Of a stretch of 64,000 nt of DNA, positions 46,998-55,085 are shown in pieces. Numbering within the stretch: position 1 is the stretch's first letter; each line of letters begins with the position of its first letter. Both the position numbers and the translations under genes were made by a program. The notes beneath the pieces were generated by a model. It worked only from the letters and a program-made list of their open reading frames with translations, searched no databases and was not told where the DNA came from. This DNA is from Roseibacillus persicicus (GTDB lineage: Bacteria; Verrucomicrobiota; Verrucomicrobiia; Verrucomicrobiales; Akkermansiaceae): positions 65,968 to 129,967 of the forward strand of contig NZ_BMXI01000001.1 of NCBI RefSeq assembly GCF_014651675.1, read 5' to 3'.

Positions 46998-47009
46998 CGC
47001 AAAACTTTA
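46998..47009 (-). promoter_or_regulatory. TAAAGTTTTGCG motif shared with the XylR start region
   Basis: The 12 bases CGCAAAACTTTA (plus strand) are the exact complement of TAAAGTTTTGCG at 26806-26817. The copy lies in the 169-base divergent gap between the 1650-residue sugar-dehydrogenase-like gene and the Verru_Chthon-like gene. A TTGACA hexamer follows at 47035-47040, but no good -10 box is spaced from it. A regulator-binding role is inferred. Confidence 0.4.
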
Positions 47010-47075
47010 GACCAGAAGGGGAAAACAAGAAGCATTGACAATGTAAATCACACAAGCGAACTTAATTGAACTCCC

Positions 47076-50000
47076 ATGAAACTACACGCCTCCACCTCTC
47101 CACCCCGCAGAAAGGCCAAACTTGGCTTTTCCCTTATCGTGACTGTGACGATGCTGGTGCTTTTGTCTCTGATCGCCATCGGACTGTTGTCACTCTCCAG
47201 CACTGTTCTGCGTGGAGCACAAGGTGACGCGGCAATGGCTGAAGCCCGTGCCAACGCGCGCCTGGCGCTCAACCTGGCAGTGGGAGAGCTCCAGAAGCAC
47301 GCTGGTCCCGATACCCGCGTGACGGCCAGAGCGGACATTCTTCAGGGCAATGTGGCGAACCCTTATCTGACCGGGGTCTGGGAGTCCTGGCCAATTGACG
47401 CCAATTCCCCTCCAAGCTCCAACGAGTTCTCCCAGAGTTCCAAGGAAGACAAGCTTCTCAGCTGGCTGGTTTCGGGTGCCCCGGAGAGCAATAGCATCAC
47501 CAACCAGTTTGCCAAAAACAGCCTTTCAGACCAAGTCACTCTCTGGGGAGACGCCTCCCTCGGTCAGTCCACCGGCGACAACCTTCACGTGAAAGCTTCG
47601 CGGGTCGAGTTGAACGACAGCAATGGTTCCAACAGTGGTTCTTACGCCTGGGCTATCCTGGACGAAGGCGTCAAGGCCCGGGTCAACACCTTGACCAACG
47701 AGCGCGACCGGACCACCGGAGACAAGTTGGCTCAATTGGGCAGCGGCGTGCGCCCTTCCGCCGAATTCATTGAGGGTCTCGAGAACATCCGCTCGGAGAC
47801 TTTCGAAAAGGACTCTGAAGATTCCGAGGTCCTCGCCAAGTCCGTGACTACCCGGAACTTCGAGCTCGCCGCCGAGAAATTGGCCGGAACGGATTCGGAC
47901 ACTGCCAAGGGTCTGATGCACGATATCACCCTGTTTTCAAAAGGAGTCCTCTCCAACACCGCACACGGCGGGTTGCGCACCGACTTCAGCTTGTTCGCGG
48001 CCCAGCCCAACATTCCCTCCATCTATAGCCCCGTTAACGAAGAATACGCTAGCTTGGATGGTTCCAATGTTTACGAAACTTTGCTCGGCATGAGCGGCTC
48101 CGAGCGCTCCTCCAGCCCTCGCTGGAACGCCCTGTTCGACTTCGCCCGGCTGCACGAGGATGGTATCACGAAGGACAACAACGTTCCCTTGGTTTCGACC
48201 ACCTCTCCTCGCGGCTGGCAGGCAGCGGAAGAAGTTCGCTCCCGCACTGGCACGACCTACGTTCTCAACGAGGCCCCGCCCGAAGATCTGGTGCTCATGC
48301 CCACGATTGCAAAGGTCCAGATGATCTTCAGCTTGGTCGGACGTGACCTGTTCCGCCAGCCCCGGTATGCGGCCAACGCCGCGCCTATCAAGGCGAGCCA
48401 GTATCCGGTGATGCACAATCCGCAGGCCAACCACTTCAAGGACACAAACTACAACTACGATCTCCATCTCCTCTACACCCCGGTAGTGGTCCTCCACAAC
48501 CCTTACTCGGTCGCGCTTGAGTTCCAGAACCTGAAAGTTGAGTTCCACCACATTCCATTCGCCCTGCAGGTCTTCCGCAATGGAGCACCTCAAAGCCGTG
48601 ACCTCGTCCCCTTCGAGACGATGTTCGCCGACAATGACACCGAGGGTAAGAGCAAGGTCTTCGGCATGACCCTCAAGACAAATCGCTCCGGACGACCCGG
48701 CTCCACTAACTTCCAGATGCTGCCTGGTGAGGTCATTCTTTTCTCCCCCTACCTCAGCCCCCGTCTCACCTACCAGAGTAACTTCTCGGGTGGTCGCCAG
48801 AACTGGGACATCTACGTCGGCGACAACAAAACCGCAAACCTGGACGCAATGCCCGGATGGCGCGGCGACGGCATCGGCTTCGACTGTGACTGGCTCGCCG
48901 GTGCCCTTAAGATCGACGGCAACGCAGCCAATGGACGATGGAGCTCTTGTTTCGGACTCAGCCCCGATGACAAAATCCATGCCGAGTTCGCTCCTTTCTC
49001 CTCGACCTCTTCCGACAACAAATTCCTCGTCACCATGAGCGCGACCCCAACCGGCTCCCGCACCCCCTCAGTGGTCAATGCCATTGAGATCGACTACGGC
49101 AGCGCCGCCAACCTTCGGGAAACCATCCTCGGCAACCGGACCGGCACCTTGCGCTTCCCAGCCGAGGGAACAGTGGATGGACGTGAACTCCTCGATTGGA
49201 GCGGAACCCCCATCAGCGATATGGAAAACGTGAAGCCGCTGGCTGTTCTCAGCCTGCAGGCCAAGACCACCCACGGTGGTTACAATTCCGGAAGTGCCTC
49301 TCAAATCGATGGCCGCGTGGCCGCCAAGCCTTGGGCCTTCGCCCACGGGTCAGTCGGAGCATCTTCCGCTGACCTCTTGCTGGAGCACCCCTCCGCCCAC
49401 TCGCACGAGATTGACCTTCAGCCTCTCACTCTGGGGGAAGGCACCAGGGACATCATTGAGGTGCAAGGCGAGCGCGGAAACTTCATCACCGGCCACTCTT
49501 CTTTCAACGGGAGCAAGTTCGGGGTGAGCTACGAAATCCCAGTCACTCCCCTACAGTCGCTCTCCACTCTCAACGGAGCCAACCCCGGCGGAATCTCCAA
49601 CTTCCTCCCTCGCTTCGCCGCTCCGATCGGAAACTCGTGGGCCCACCCTCTTCTCTTGAGCAACGCCATCACCCAGACCGCTCCCCGCGGTTACCAGATG
49701 CTGGACCACTCCTTCCTCATGAATCTGGCCTTCTACGACCAGTTCTACTTCTCCGGTCTCGGCAGCCAGACCGGCCCGTTCGGAAATGGTCGCTCAACTG
49801 CCGATTCCATCCGCGAATTCTCTGAGCTCAACTCTCTTACCGACGATCGCCTGCAACTCTACAACCCCAGCACCCGGGATACCTCCGAGCTGGAGGAGCT
49901 CGCAAACGATGAATTGGCCCACGAGAAGATTGCAGCCTGGCAGATGATGGAAGGCGCCTTCAACGTGAATTCGACTTCCGTGAAAGCGTGGAAAGCCATG

Positions 50001-50750
50001 CTGGCTTCCATCCACGCTCCGGATGCCCTGCTCAATGAGCTTTCCCCCTCCAATTCCAGCTCCTCGCTCGAAGAGCTCGGCTCCACCGGTTCCGGTGAAA
50101 CCCGGCTCAGTCGCCTCCGCGTCCCACTATCCCGCTCAGCTGAAGATGGTGGGGAAGATAGAAGCGCCTACTGGCTTGCGCCGCGTGAATACACTGAAGC
50201 CCAGATCGAGGTCTTGGCCGAGAATATCGTCGAGCAAGTCAAGCAGCGGGGACCTTTCCTCTCCTTGGCCGAATTCGTCAACCGTCAGTTGGGCAACGAT
50301 GAGCTCGCGATGAAAGGAGCCCTCCAGGCCGCCATCGATTTGGCAAATCTGAACGAAGAGGTCGCCCAGCAGGCAACTGCAGGATACGAAATCGATAGAG
50401 CCGAAATTGCCGACTACAAATATTCCAACACCGAGGCCGCTGCTGGAGCCAGCTATCAGGGCGCTCCCGGTTACCTGACTCAGGCCGACCTCTTGAACAC
50501 GTTGGGCAACGCCGCAACGGCCCGCTCGGATACCTTTGTCGTCCGTGGAATGGGTGAGTCCCGCAACAAGGCCGGCAAGGTTCTCGCCTCTGCCGTTTGC
50601 GAAGCGGTCGTCCAACGTTATCCCGAGTGGCTCGATAGCCGCGACGCGGTCGAGACCAAGCCTGCGGATCTGACCAGCGATGATAACGAGAGATTCGGTC
50701 GCCGTTTCCGGGTCGTTTCCTTCCGCTGGTTGAGCCAAGACGAAGTTTAA
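47076..50750 (+). CDS. Verru_Chthon cassette protein A-like prepilin-type protein
   Basis: 1224 residues. The N-terminus is prepilin-like: basic leader, then GFSLIVTVTMLVLLSLIAIG with cleavage likely after the glycine, followed by a helix with AEARANARLALNLAVGELQKHAG, as in PilX/GspK-type minor pilins. The long remainder (HNPYSVALEFQNLKVEFHHI, MNLAFYDQFYFSG, VEQVKQRGPFLSLAEFVNRQ, FVVRGMGESRNKAGKVLA) fits, from memory, the verrucomicrobial Verru_Chthon cassette protein A family. That cassette normally has several short prepilin-like partners; none is adjacent here, only a small secreted protein 79 bases downstream. A role in a type IV pilus- or type II secretion-like surface structure is the usual inference; function is not established. 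Confidence 0.75.
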   Translation: MKLHASTSPPRRKAKLGFSLIVTVTMLVLLSLIAIGLLSLSSTVLRGAQGDAAMAEARANARLALNLAVGELQKHAGPDTRVTARADILQGNVANPYLTGVWESWPIDANSPPSSNEFSQSSKEDKLLSWLVSGAPESNSITNQFAKNSLSDQVTLWGDASLGQSTGDNLHVKASRVELNDSNGSNSGSYAWAILDEGVKARVNTLTNERDRTTGDKLAQLGSGVRPSAEFIEGLENIRSETFEKDSEDSEVLAKSVTTRNFELAAEKLAGTDSDTAKGLMHDITLFSKGVLSNTAHGGLRTDFSLFAAQPNIPSIYSPVNEEYASLDGSNVYETLLGMSGSERSSSPRWNALFDFARLHEDGITKDNNVPLVSTTSPRGWQAAEEVRSRTGTTYVLNEAPPEDLVLMPTIAKVQMIFSLVGRDLFRQPRYAANAAPIKASQYPVMHNPQANHFKDTNYNYDLHLLYTPVVVLHNPYSVALEFQNLKVEFHHIPFALQVFRNGAPQSRDLVPFETMFADNDTEGKSKVFGMTLKTNRSGRPGSTNFQMLPGEVILFSPYLSPRLTYQSNFSGGRQNWDIYVGDNKTANLDAMPGWRGDGIGFDCDWLAGALKIDGNAANGRWSSCFGLSPDDKIHAEFAPFSSTSSDNKFLVTMSATPTGSRTPSVVNAIEIDYGSAANLRETILGNRTGTLRFPAEGTVDGRELLDWSGTPISDMENVKPLAVLSLQAKTTHGGYNSGSASQIDGRVAAKPWAFAHGSVGASSADLLLEHPSAHSHEIDLQPLTLGEGTRDIIEVQGERGNFITGHSSFNGSKFGVSYEIPVTPLQSLSTLNGANPGGISNFLPRFAAPIGNSWAHPLLLSNAITQTAPRGYQMLDHSFLMNLAFYDQFYFSGLGSQTGPFGNGRSTADSIREFSELNSLTDDRLQLYNPSTRDTSELEELANDELAHEKIAAWQMMEGAFNVNSTSVKAWKAMLASIHAPDALLNELSPSNSSSSLEELGSTGSGETRLSRLRVPLSRSAEDGGEDRSAYWLAPREYTEAQIEVLAENIVEQVKQRGPFLSLAEFVNRQLGNDELAMKGALQAAIDLANLNEEVAQQATAGYEIDRAEIADYKYSNTEAAAGASYQGAPGYLTQADLLNTLGNAATARSDTFVVRGMGESRNKAGKVLASAVCEAVVQRYPEWLDSRDAVETKPADLTSDDNERFGRRFRVVSFRWLSQDEV

Positions 50751-50829
50751 GGAAAGTCCGCCCCTTCTTCTATTGCGCCTCATCGGCAAAAGCCCTAGTA
50801 GTTATTACCTAACAGATCCTATTTCACTC

Positions 50830-51522
50830 ATGATTCCATTTCGTAAATTCACCCTCGGACTCTCCGCCCTGCTCGCCCTTTCCTCGCTGGTTCAGGCGGA
50901 AACCCGGGCTCTGGAGTGTCGCTTCCTCGCTCTCGAAGAAGCCCCTCCCGCTCTCGTCAATACCGCGGGCGAAAAGAATCAAGTCGCTGTCAAAGTCATG
51001 AGGAACCGCATCTCCGACCCCATGGAATGCTACGCGGTCGACGGGAAGTTGAACTTCTTCGATGAAAAGTCAGGCGAACTGCTCACCTCCACCGCAGTTC
51101 CAGCCAAAATTAAGAAGGCCATCTTCATTTTCGTGAAAGGCAACCAGGGCGGCAAGACCGCTTGGAAACTTTTTCCCATCGACAATACCGAGGACAGCTT
51201 CCCTGCCGGTGGCACCCACGTCGTGAACCTTCACGCGGACGAAATCCGCTTCATTCTTGGACAGACCAAAGAAGTCCTCAAACCCAATCAGTCCAAAGGG
51301 TTCGAAATGCCAACCAACAGAGATGACTTCAATATGGCTCCCGTCGCCTTTCAGTTTAAGAACAGCCGCGACGAGTGGGTCAATGGCAAGGAAACCTCCT
51401 ATCGCTTTCTCCCCACCTCCCGCTATCTTCTGGTCGCCTACATCGACCCTCGCTCCAGCAGACCCCGGGTCAAGACCTTCAAGGACACCATCCGTCCCCG
51501 GGCTGCGGCTCAAGTGAGGTAA
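50830..51522 (+). CDS. Small secreted hypothetical protein downstream of the Verru_Chthon-like gene
   Basis: 230 residues from the ATG at 50830; the frame is open to a TTG at 50773, but the ATG begins a clear signal peptide (FTLGLSALLALSSLVQA). The mature protein is beta-rich, with two cysteines near the start of the mature region (LECRFL and MECYAV) and a basic C-terminus. A KKAIFIFVKGN strand and an SYRFLPTSRYLLVAYID strand stand out. I do not recognise the family. The 79-base gap after the Verru_Chthon A-like gene, on the same strand, suggests co-transcription and a shared periplasmic or surface role. Confidence 0.72.
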   Translation: MIPFRKFTLGLSALLALSSLVQAETRALECRFLALEEAPPALVNTAGEKNQVAVKVMRNRISDPMECYAVDGKLNFFDEKSGELLTSTAVPAKIKKAIFIFVKGNQGGKTAWKLFPIDNTEDSFPAGGTHVVNLHADEIRFILGQTKEVLKPNQSKGFEMPTNRDDFNMAPVAFQFKNSRDEWVNGKETSYRFLPTSRYLLVAYIDPRSSRPRVKTFKDTIRPRAAAQVR

Positions 51523-51597
51523 GTAGAACGCCTCCAATCCATCTGGACCAGAATGTAGCGTTGCGAGTGCTGACAACTTCCCCCTACACTCGCGCTC

Positions 51598-52962
51598 ATG
51601 CAGCAAGAGCTCATCGCCCTTCTCGGCGCGGACAAGGTTTCCGTAGCCACCGACGATTTGGCTACCCACGCCATCGACAAATGGAACTTTGCGGCCTCTC
51701 CCGAGGTCGTGGTCTTTGCCGAAAGCACTGACGACGTCTCCAAAGTCCTCGCCTTTGCCCATCAAAACAAGATTCCCGTTACAACTCGGGGAGCGGGAAT
51801 TGGGTATGTCGGGGGCGCCGTTCCCATTCAAGGCGGAATCGTCCTGTCCGTCGCCCGCATGAATCAGATTCTGGAGCTGGCTCCCGCGGACGGCTTGGCC
51901 GTGGTTCAACCGGGAGTCATCACCAAAACTCTCCAAGACTCCGCAGCCGAAGTCGGTTGGTATTACCCGCCTGATCCAGCTTCGCTAAAAGAGTGTTCAC
52001 TGGGTGGCAACATCGCCACCAATGCCGGTGGCCCCCGCTGTCTCAAATACGGGGTCACCAAGAACTATGTGATGGGCTTGGAAGTCGTCCTCGCTGACGG
52101 CACCATCACCCGAGTGGGAGGGCGCTGCCATAAAAATAAAACCGGCTTCTCTCTAACCGAGCTTTTTGTTGGCTCCGAGGGCTTGTTAGGTATCGTCACC
52201 GAAGCTACCCTCCGCATCATTCCCCACCCGCAACGCCGGGCGATGCTGACCGCCACCTTTGCGCAATTCAGCGAAGCTGCCGCTGCGGTGCAAACCATCC
52301 TCAACTCCGGCCACCTTCCTTCCGCGCTGGAAATCACCGATGCCTTCACTCTTCAAGCCGCCCGCGACTATCTCGGTGCTGATTCCCTCCCCGCTGGTGA
52401 AGCCCACCTCATCGTGGAAATCGATGGACGCAATTCAGCAGTGGAAGCCGAGCTCCCCGAGCTCGAAAGCCTCCTCTCCACCGCCGGAGCACTCTCCATC
52501 GAGACCCACCGGGACGACGCTGCCTGCGAAGCCGTCTGGAAGCTTCGCCGTGAGTTCTCCTATTCTCTGCGCGCTACCGGCCTCACCAAACTCAATGAAG
52601 ACATCGTTGTCCCCCGCTCCAAGCTCGTCGAGTTGGTGGAATTCGCGCAGGAACTCGCAGCCAATACCGGAATTCCGGTTGCTTGCTTTGGCCATGCCGG
52701 CGATGGAAACATCCACGTCAACCTCATGGTCGAAGACTACGACGATCCCGAGAAGAAGAAGCCCGCCGACGCGGCCCTCGACCAACTTTTCAATTGGATT
52801 TTAGCCAACCGTGGTGCCATCACCGGCGAGCACGGCGTCGGCCTAGCCAAGAAACGCTGGTTCCAGCAAGCGGTCGGCGAAGCCAATTTCTCGGTCCATC
52901 AGGCGATCAAAAACGCCCTCGACGTAGACGCCGTTCTCAATCCAGGCAAGTTCCTCGGCTAG
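51598..52962 (+). CDS. glcD: FAD-linked glycolate/D-lactate oxidase, GlcD type
   Basis: 454 residues, full length for GlcD. The FAD-binding PCMH/vanillyl-alcohol-oxidase fold shows VTTRGAGIGYVGGAVPIQGG, SLGGNIATNAGGPRCLKYGV and LFVGSEGLLGIVTEATLRI. The C-terminal FAD-linked oxidase domain shows CFGHAGDGNIHVNLM and ITGEHGVGLAKKRWF. The enzyme oxidises 2-hydroxy acids such as glycolate or D-lactate and passes electrons to the respiratory chain, usually with GlcE and the iron-sulfur subunit GlcF. Neither partner is next to it here. The ATG at 51598 is the only sensible start. Substrate choice between glycolate and D-lactate cannot be settled by eye. Confidence 0.92.
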   Translation: MQQELIALLGADKVSVATDDLATHAIDKWNFAASPEVVVFAESTDDVSKVLAFAHQNKIPVTTRGAGIGYVGGAVPIQGGIVLSVARMNQILELAPADGLAVVQPGVITKTLQDSAAEVGWYYPPDPASLKECSLGGNIATNAGGPRCLKYGVTKNYVMGLEVVLADGTITRVGGRCHKNKTGFSLTELFVGSEGLLGIVTEATLRIIPHPQRRAMLTATFAQFSEAAAAVQTILNSGHLPSALEITDAFTLQAARDYLGADSLPAGEAHLIVEIDGRNSAVEAELPELESLLSTAGALSIETHRDDAACEAVWKLRREFSYSLRATGLTKLNEDIVVPRSKLVELVEFAQELAANTGIPVACFGHAGDGNIHVNLMVEDYDDPEKKKPADAALDQLFNWILANRGAITGEHGVGLAKKRWFQQAVGEANFSVHQAIKNALDVDAVLNPGKFLG

Positions 52963-53046
52963 ATTTTTTTGAGAAAAAGGAGGATTCACCGTTAAATCGG
53001 GTCACCGGAGGCTATCTATAGGAGCGAACCACCGTTTCCTATCACC

Positions 53047-54498
53047 ATGTCCGACCCCTTTTCCGAATCCCAATTGCATCTCAATCGACGCCACTTCTTT
53101 GGAAAGTCGGCCAAAGGCGTGGGTGTAGCCGCCCTGGCCAACATGCTGGGCCAAGACCTACTCGCTACTGGTGGAGTGAAAATTCCGGACCAGTTTCGCA
53201 CCACTGCGCCCAAGGCCAAGCGCATGATCTACCTCTTCCAAAGTGGCGCCCCGTCCCAGCAAGAACTCTTCGATAACAAGCCTCAACTCGACAAGTACTT
53301 CGGCCAAGAACTCAGCGACCACGTCGAGATGAACCAGCGGGTCACTGGTATGACTGCAGGACAAAAGAGCTTCCCCCTTGCGGCCTCCAAGTATCAGTTC
53401 GCCAAACATGGCCAGGCTGGCACCGAGATCTCGGAACTCCTCCCGCACATCGCAGGTATCTCGGACGACATTTGCGTGATTCGCTCCATGTATACCGAGG
53501 CTATCAACCATGACCCCGCGATCACGTTCTTCCAAACCGGCTCGCAGATCCCCGGGCGCCCCAGTATCGGTTCCTGGATGTCCTACGGCTTGGGCTCCTC
53601 TAACAAGGACTTGCCGGACTTTGTCGCAATGGTATCGCGTGGCACGGGTCGTCCCAACTGTCAGCCCCTCTACGATCGACTCTGGGGCTCCGGATTCCTT
53701 CCCACCCAACACGCTGGGGTCAAGTTCATGAGTACCGGCGATCCCGTGCTCTATCTTTCCAACCCCAAGGGATTTCCCGCTCGTTCACGTCGGCGCATGT
53801 TGGACGACTTGGCCGAATTGAACGAAAAGAAGCTGTCGGAATTCGCTGATCCGGAAATTGCCACCCGCATCAAGCAATACGAACTCGCCTACCGCATGCA
53901 GACCTCGGTTCCCGAGCTCACCGACTTCAGCAACGAGCCCGAGAGCGTCTTACAAATGTATGGACCTAATGTCAGAAAGCGCGGCACCTACGCATACAAC
54001 TGCCTCATGGCCCGCCGACTGGCGGAAAGGGACGTACGCTTCGTGCAACTCTTTCACATGGGCTGGGACCAGCACTTCACCCTGCCCAAGCAGCTCCCCG
54101 GCCAATGCGAAGACGTCGATCAACCGACCGCCGCTCTCATCAAGGACCTCAAGATGCGAGGTCTGTTAGAGGACACCCTCGTAGTCTGGGGCGGCGAATT
54201 CGGTCGCACGGCCTACTGCCAAGGCACCTTGAAGCGTGACAACTATGGCCGCGACCATCACCCGCGCTGCTTCTCGATCTTTGCCGCCGGTGGTGGTGTG
54301 AAACCAGGCATGACCTACGGCGCGACCGACGACTACTCCTACAACATCACCGAGAACCCCGTGCACGTGCACGACCTGCACGCCACCATCCTTCACCAGA
54401 TGGGCATCGACCACGAACGCTTGACCTACCGTTTCCAAGGACGCCAGTTCCGCCTCACCGACGTCCACGGACACATCGTGAAGGACATTCTCGCCTAG
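53047..54498 (+). CDS. DUF1501 protein with Tat signal (second copy)
   Basis: 483 residues. LNRRHFFGKSAKGVGVAAL is a twin-arginine signal (RRHFF). The DUF1501 body has IYLFQSGAPSQQELFDNKP, TGSQIPGRPSIGSWMSYGLG, NRRGxx-free but typical WGGEFGRTAYC, GRDHHPRCFSIFAAGGGVKP and DLHATILHQMGID. The protein is exported folded to the periplasm or surface; the enzymatic role of the family is not established. It heads a cluster with an ECF sigma factor (47-base gap) and a DUF1549/DUF1553 cytochrome protein, the standard genomic partner of DUF1501. Compared with the copy at 30706 it belongs to a longer subtype. Confidence 0.88.
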   Translation: MSDPFSESQLHLNRRHFFGKSAKGVGVAALANMLGQDLLATGGVKIPDQFRTTAPKAKRMIYLFQSGAPSQQELFDNKPQLDKYFGQELSDHVEMNQRVTGMTAGQKSFPLAASKYQFAKHGQAGTEISELLPHIAGISDDICVIRSMYTEAINHDPAITFFQTGSQIPGRPSIGSWMSYGLGSSNKDLPDFVAMVSRGTGRPNCQPLYDRLWGSGFLPTQHAGVKFMSTGDPVLYLSNPKGFPARSRRRMLDDLAELNEKKLSEFADPEIATRIKQYELAYRMQTSVPELTDFSNEPESVLQMYGPNVRKRGTYAYNCLMARRLAERDVRFVQLFHMGWDQHFTLPKQLPGQCEDVDQPTAALIKDLKMRGLLEDTLVVWGGEFGRTAYCQGTLKRDNYGRDHHPRCFSIFAAGGGVKPGMTYGATDDYSYNITENPVHVHDLHATILHQMGIDHERLTYRFQGRQFRLTDVHGHIVKDILA

Positions 54499-54545
54499 TC
54501 CGGTCATTCCCACCCATCCCCGAAAAAAAACAATAACCATCCGAT

Positions 54546-55082
54546 ATGTTCGTGGCCGAAGAAGATTCTTCCCTCTCCCGATTCGAGCAAGATATTCGCT
54601 CGGTACAAAGCCGTCTCAAAAGCTATCTTTTTGCATCCGTAGGCAATCGTTCCGACGCTGACGATATCTTGCAGGAGACCAATCTAGTCCTCTGGCGGAA
54701 GCGCTCCGACTTTCAGGACGGCACCTCTTTTTGGGCCTGGTCCCAGCGGGTGGCCTTCTTTCAGCTGATGGCCTTTCGCAAACGCCGGAGCCAGAACCGC
54801 TTAATTCTGGATGACGACGTCGTCCACCTCATGGCAGCCGAAGCCCCCGACACTCTCTCGCACGAAAAGGAACCTCAGGAGAAGAGATTGCGCTCCTGCC
54901 TCGCCGCTCTTCCCGAGCGACAACGCCATCTCGTCGAAGGGCATTACTTCGAACGCAAAAGCCTCAAAACCCTCGCTAAAAATTTCGCCACCACCGTTCC
55001 CGCGGTGGGGCAGGCTCTCTATCGTGCCCGCCACAGTCTCCAACTCTGCCTCCAGAAAAAAAATTCAACTCCTTCTTCCTGA
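54546..55082 (+). CDS. ECF RNA polymerase sigma factor
   Basis: 178 residues. Region 2 (LKSYLFASVGNRSDADDILQ, LVLWRKRSDF, FWAWSQRVAFFQLMAFRKRR) and region 4 (ALPERQRHLVEGHYFERKSL, then a helix-turn-helix ending ALYRARHSLQLCL) are complete. It resembles the Rhodopirellula/Verrucomicrobium ECF group common in these phyla. It redirects RNA polymerase in the cytoplasm. The next gene starts 3 bases after its stop and begins with an anti-sigma-like domain, so the two should form a sigma/anti-sigma pair. Targets are not known; self-regulation of the cluster would be usual. Confidence 0.92.
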   Translation: MFVAEEDSSLSRFEQDIRSVQSRLKSYLFASVGNRSDADDILQETNLVLWRKRSDFQDGTSFWAWSQRVAFFQLMAFRKRRSQNRLILDDDVVHLMAAEAPDTLSHEKEPQEKRLRSCLAALPERQRHLVEGHYFERKSLKTLAKNFATTVPAVGQALYRARHSLQLCLQKKNSTPSS

Positions 55083-55085
55083 ATC

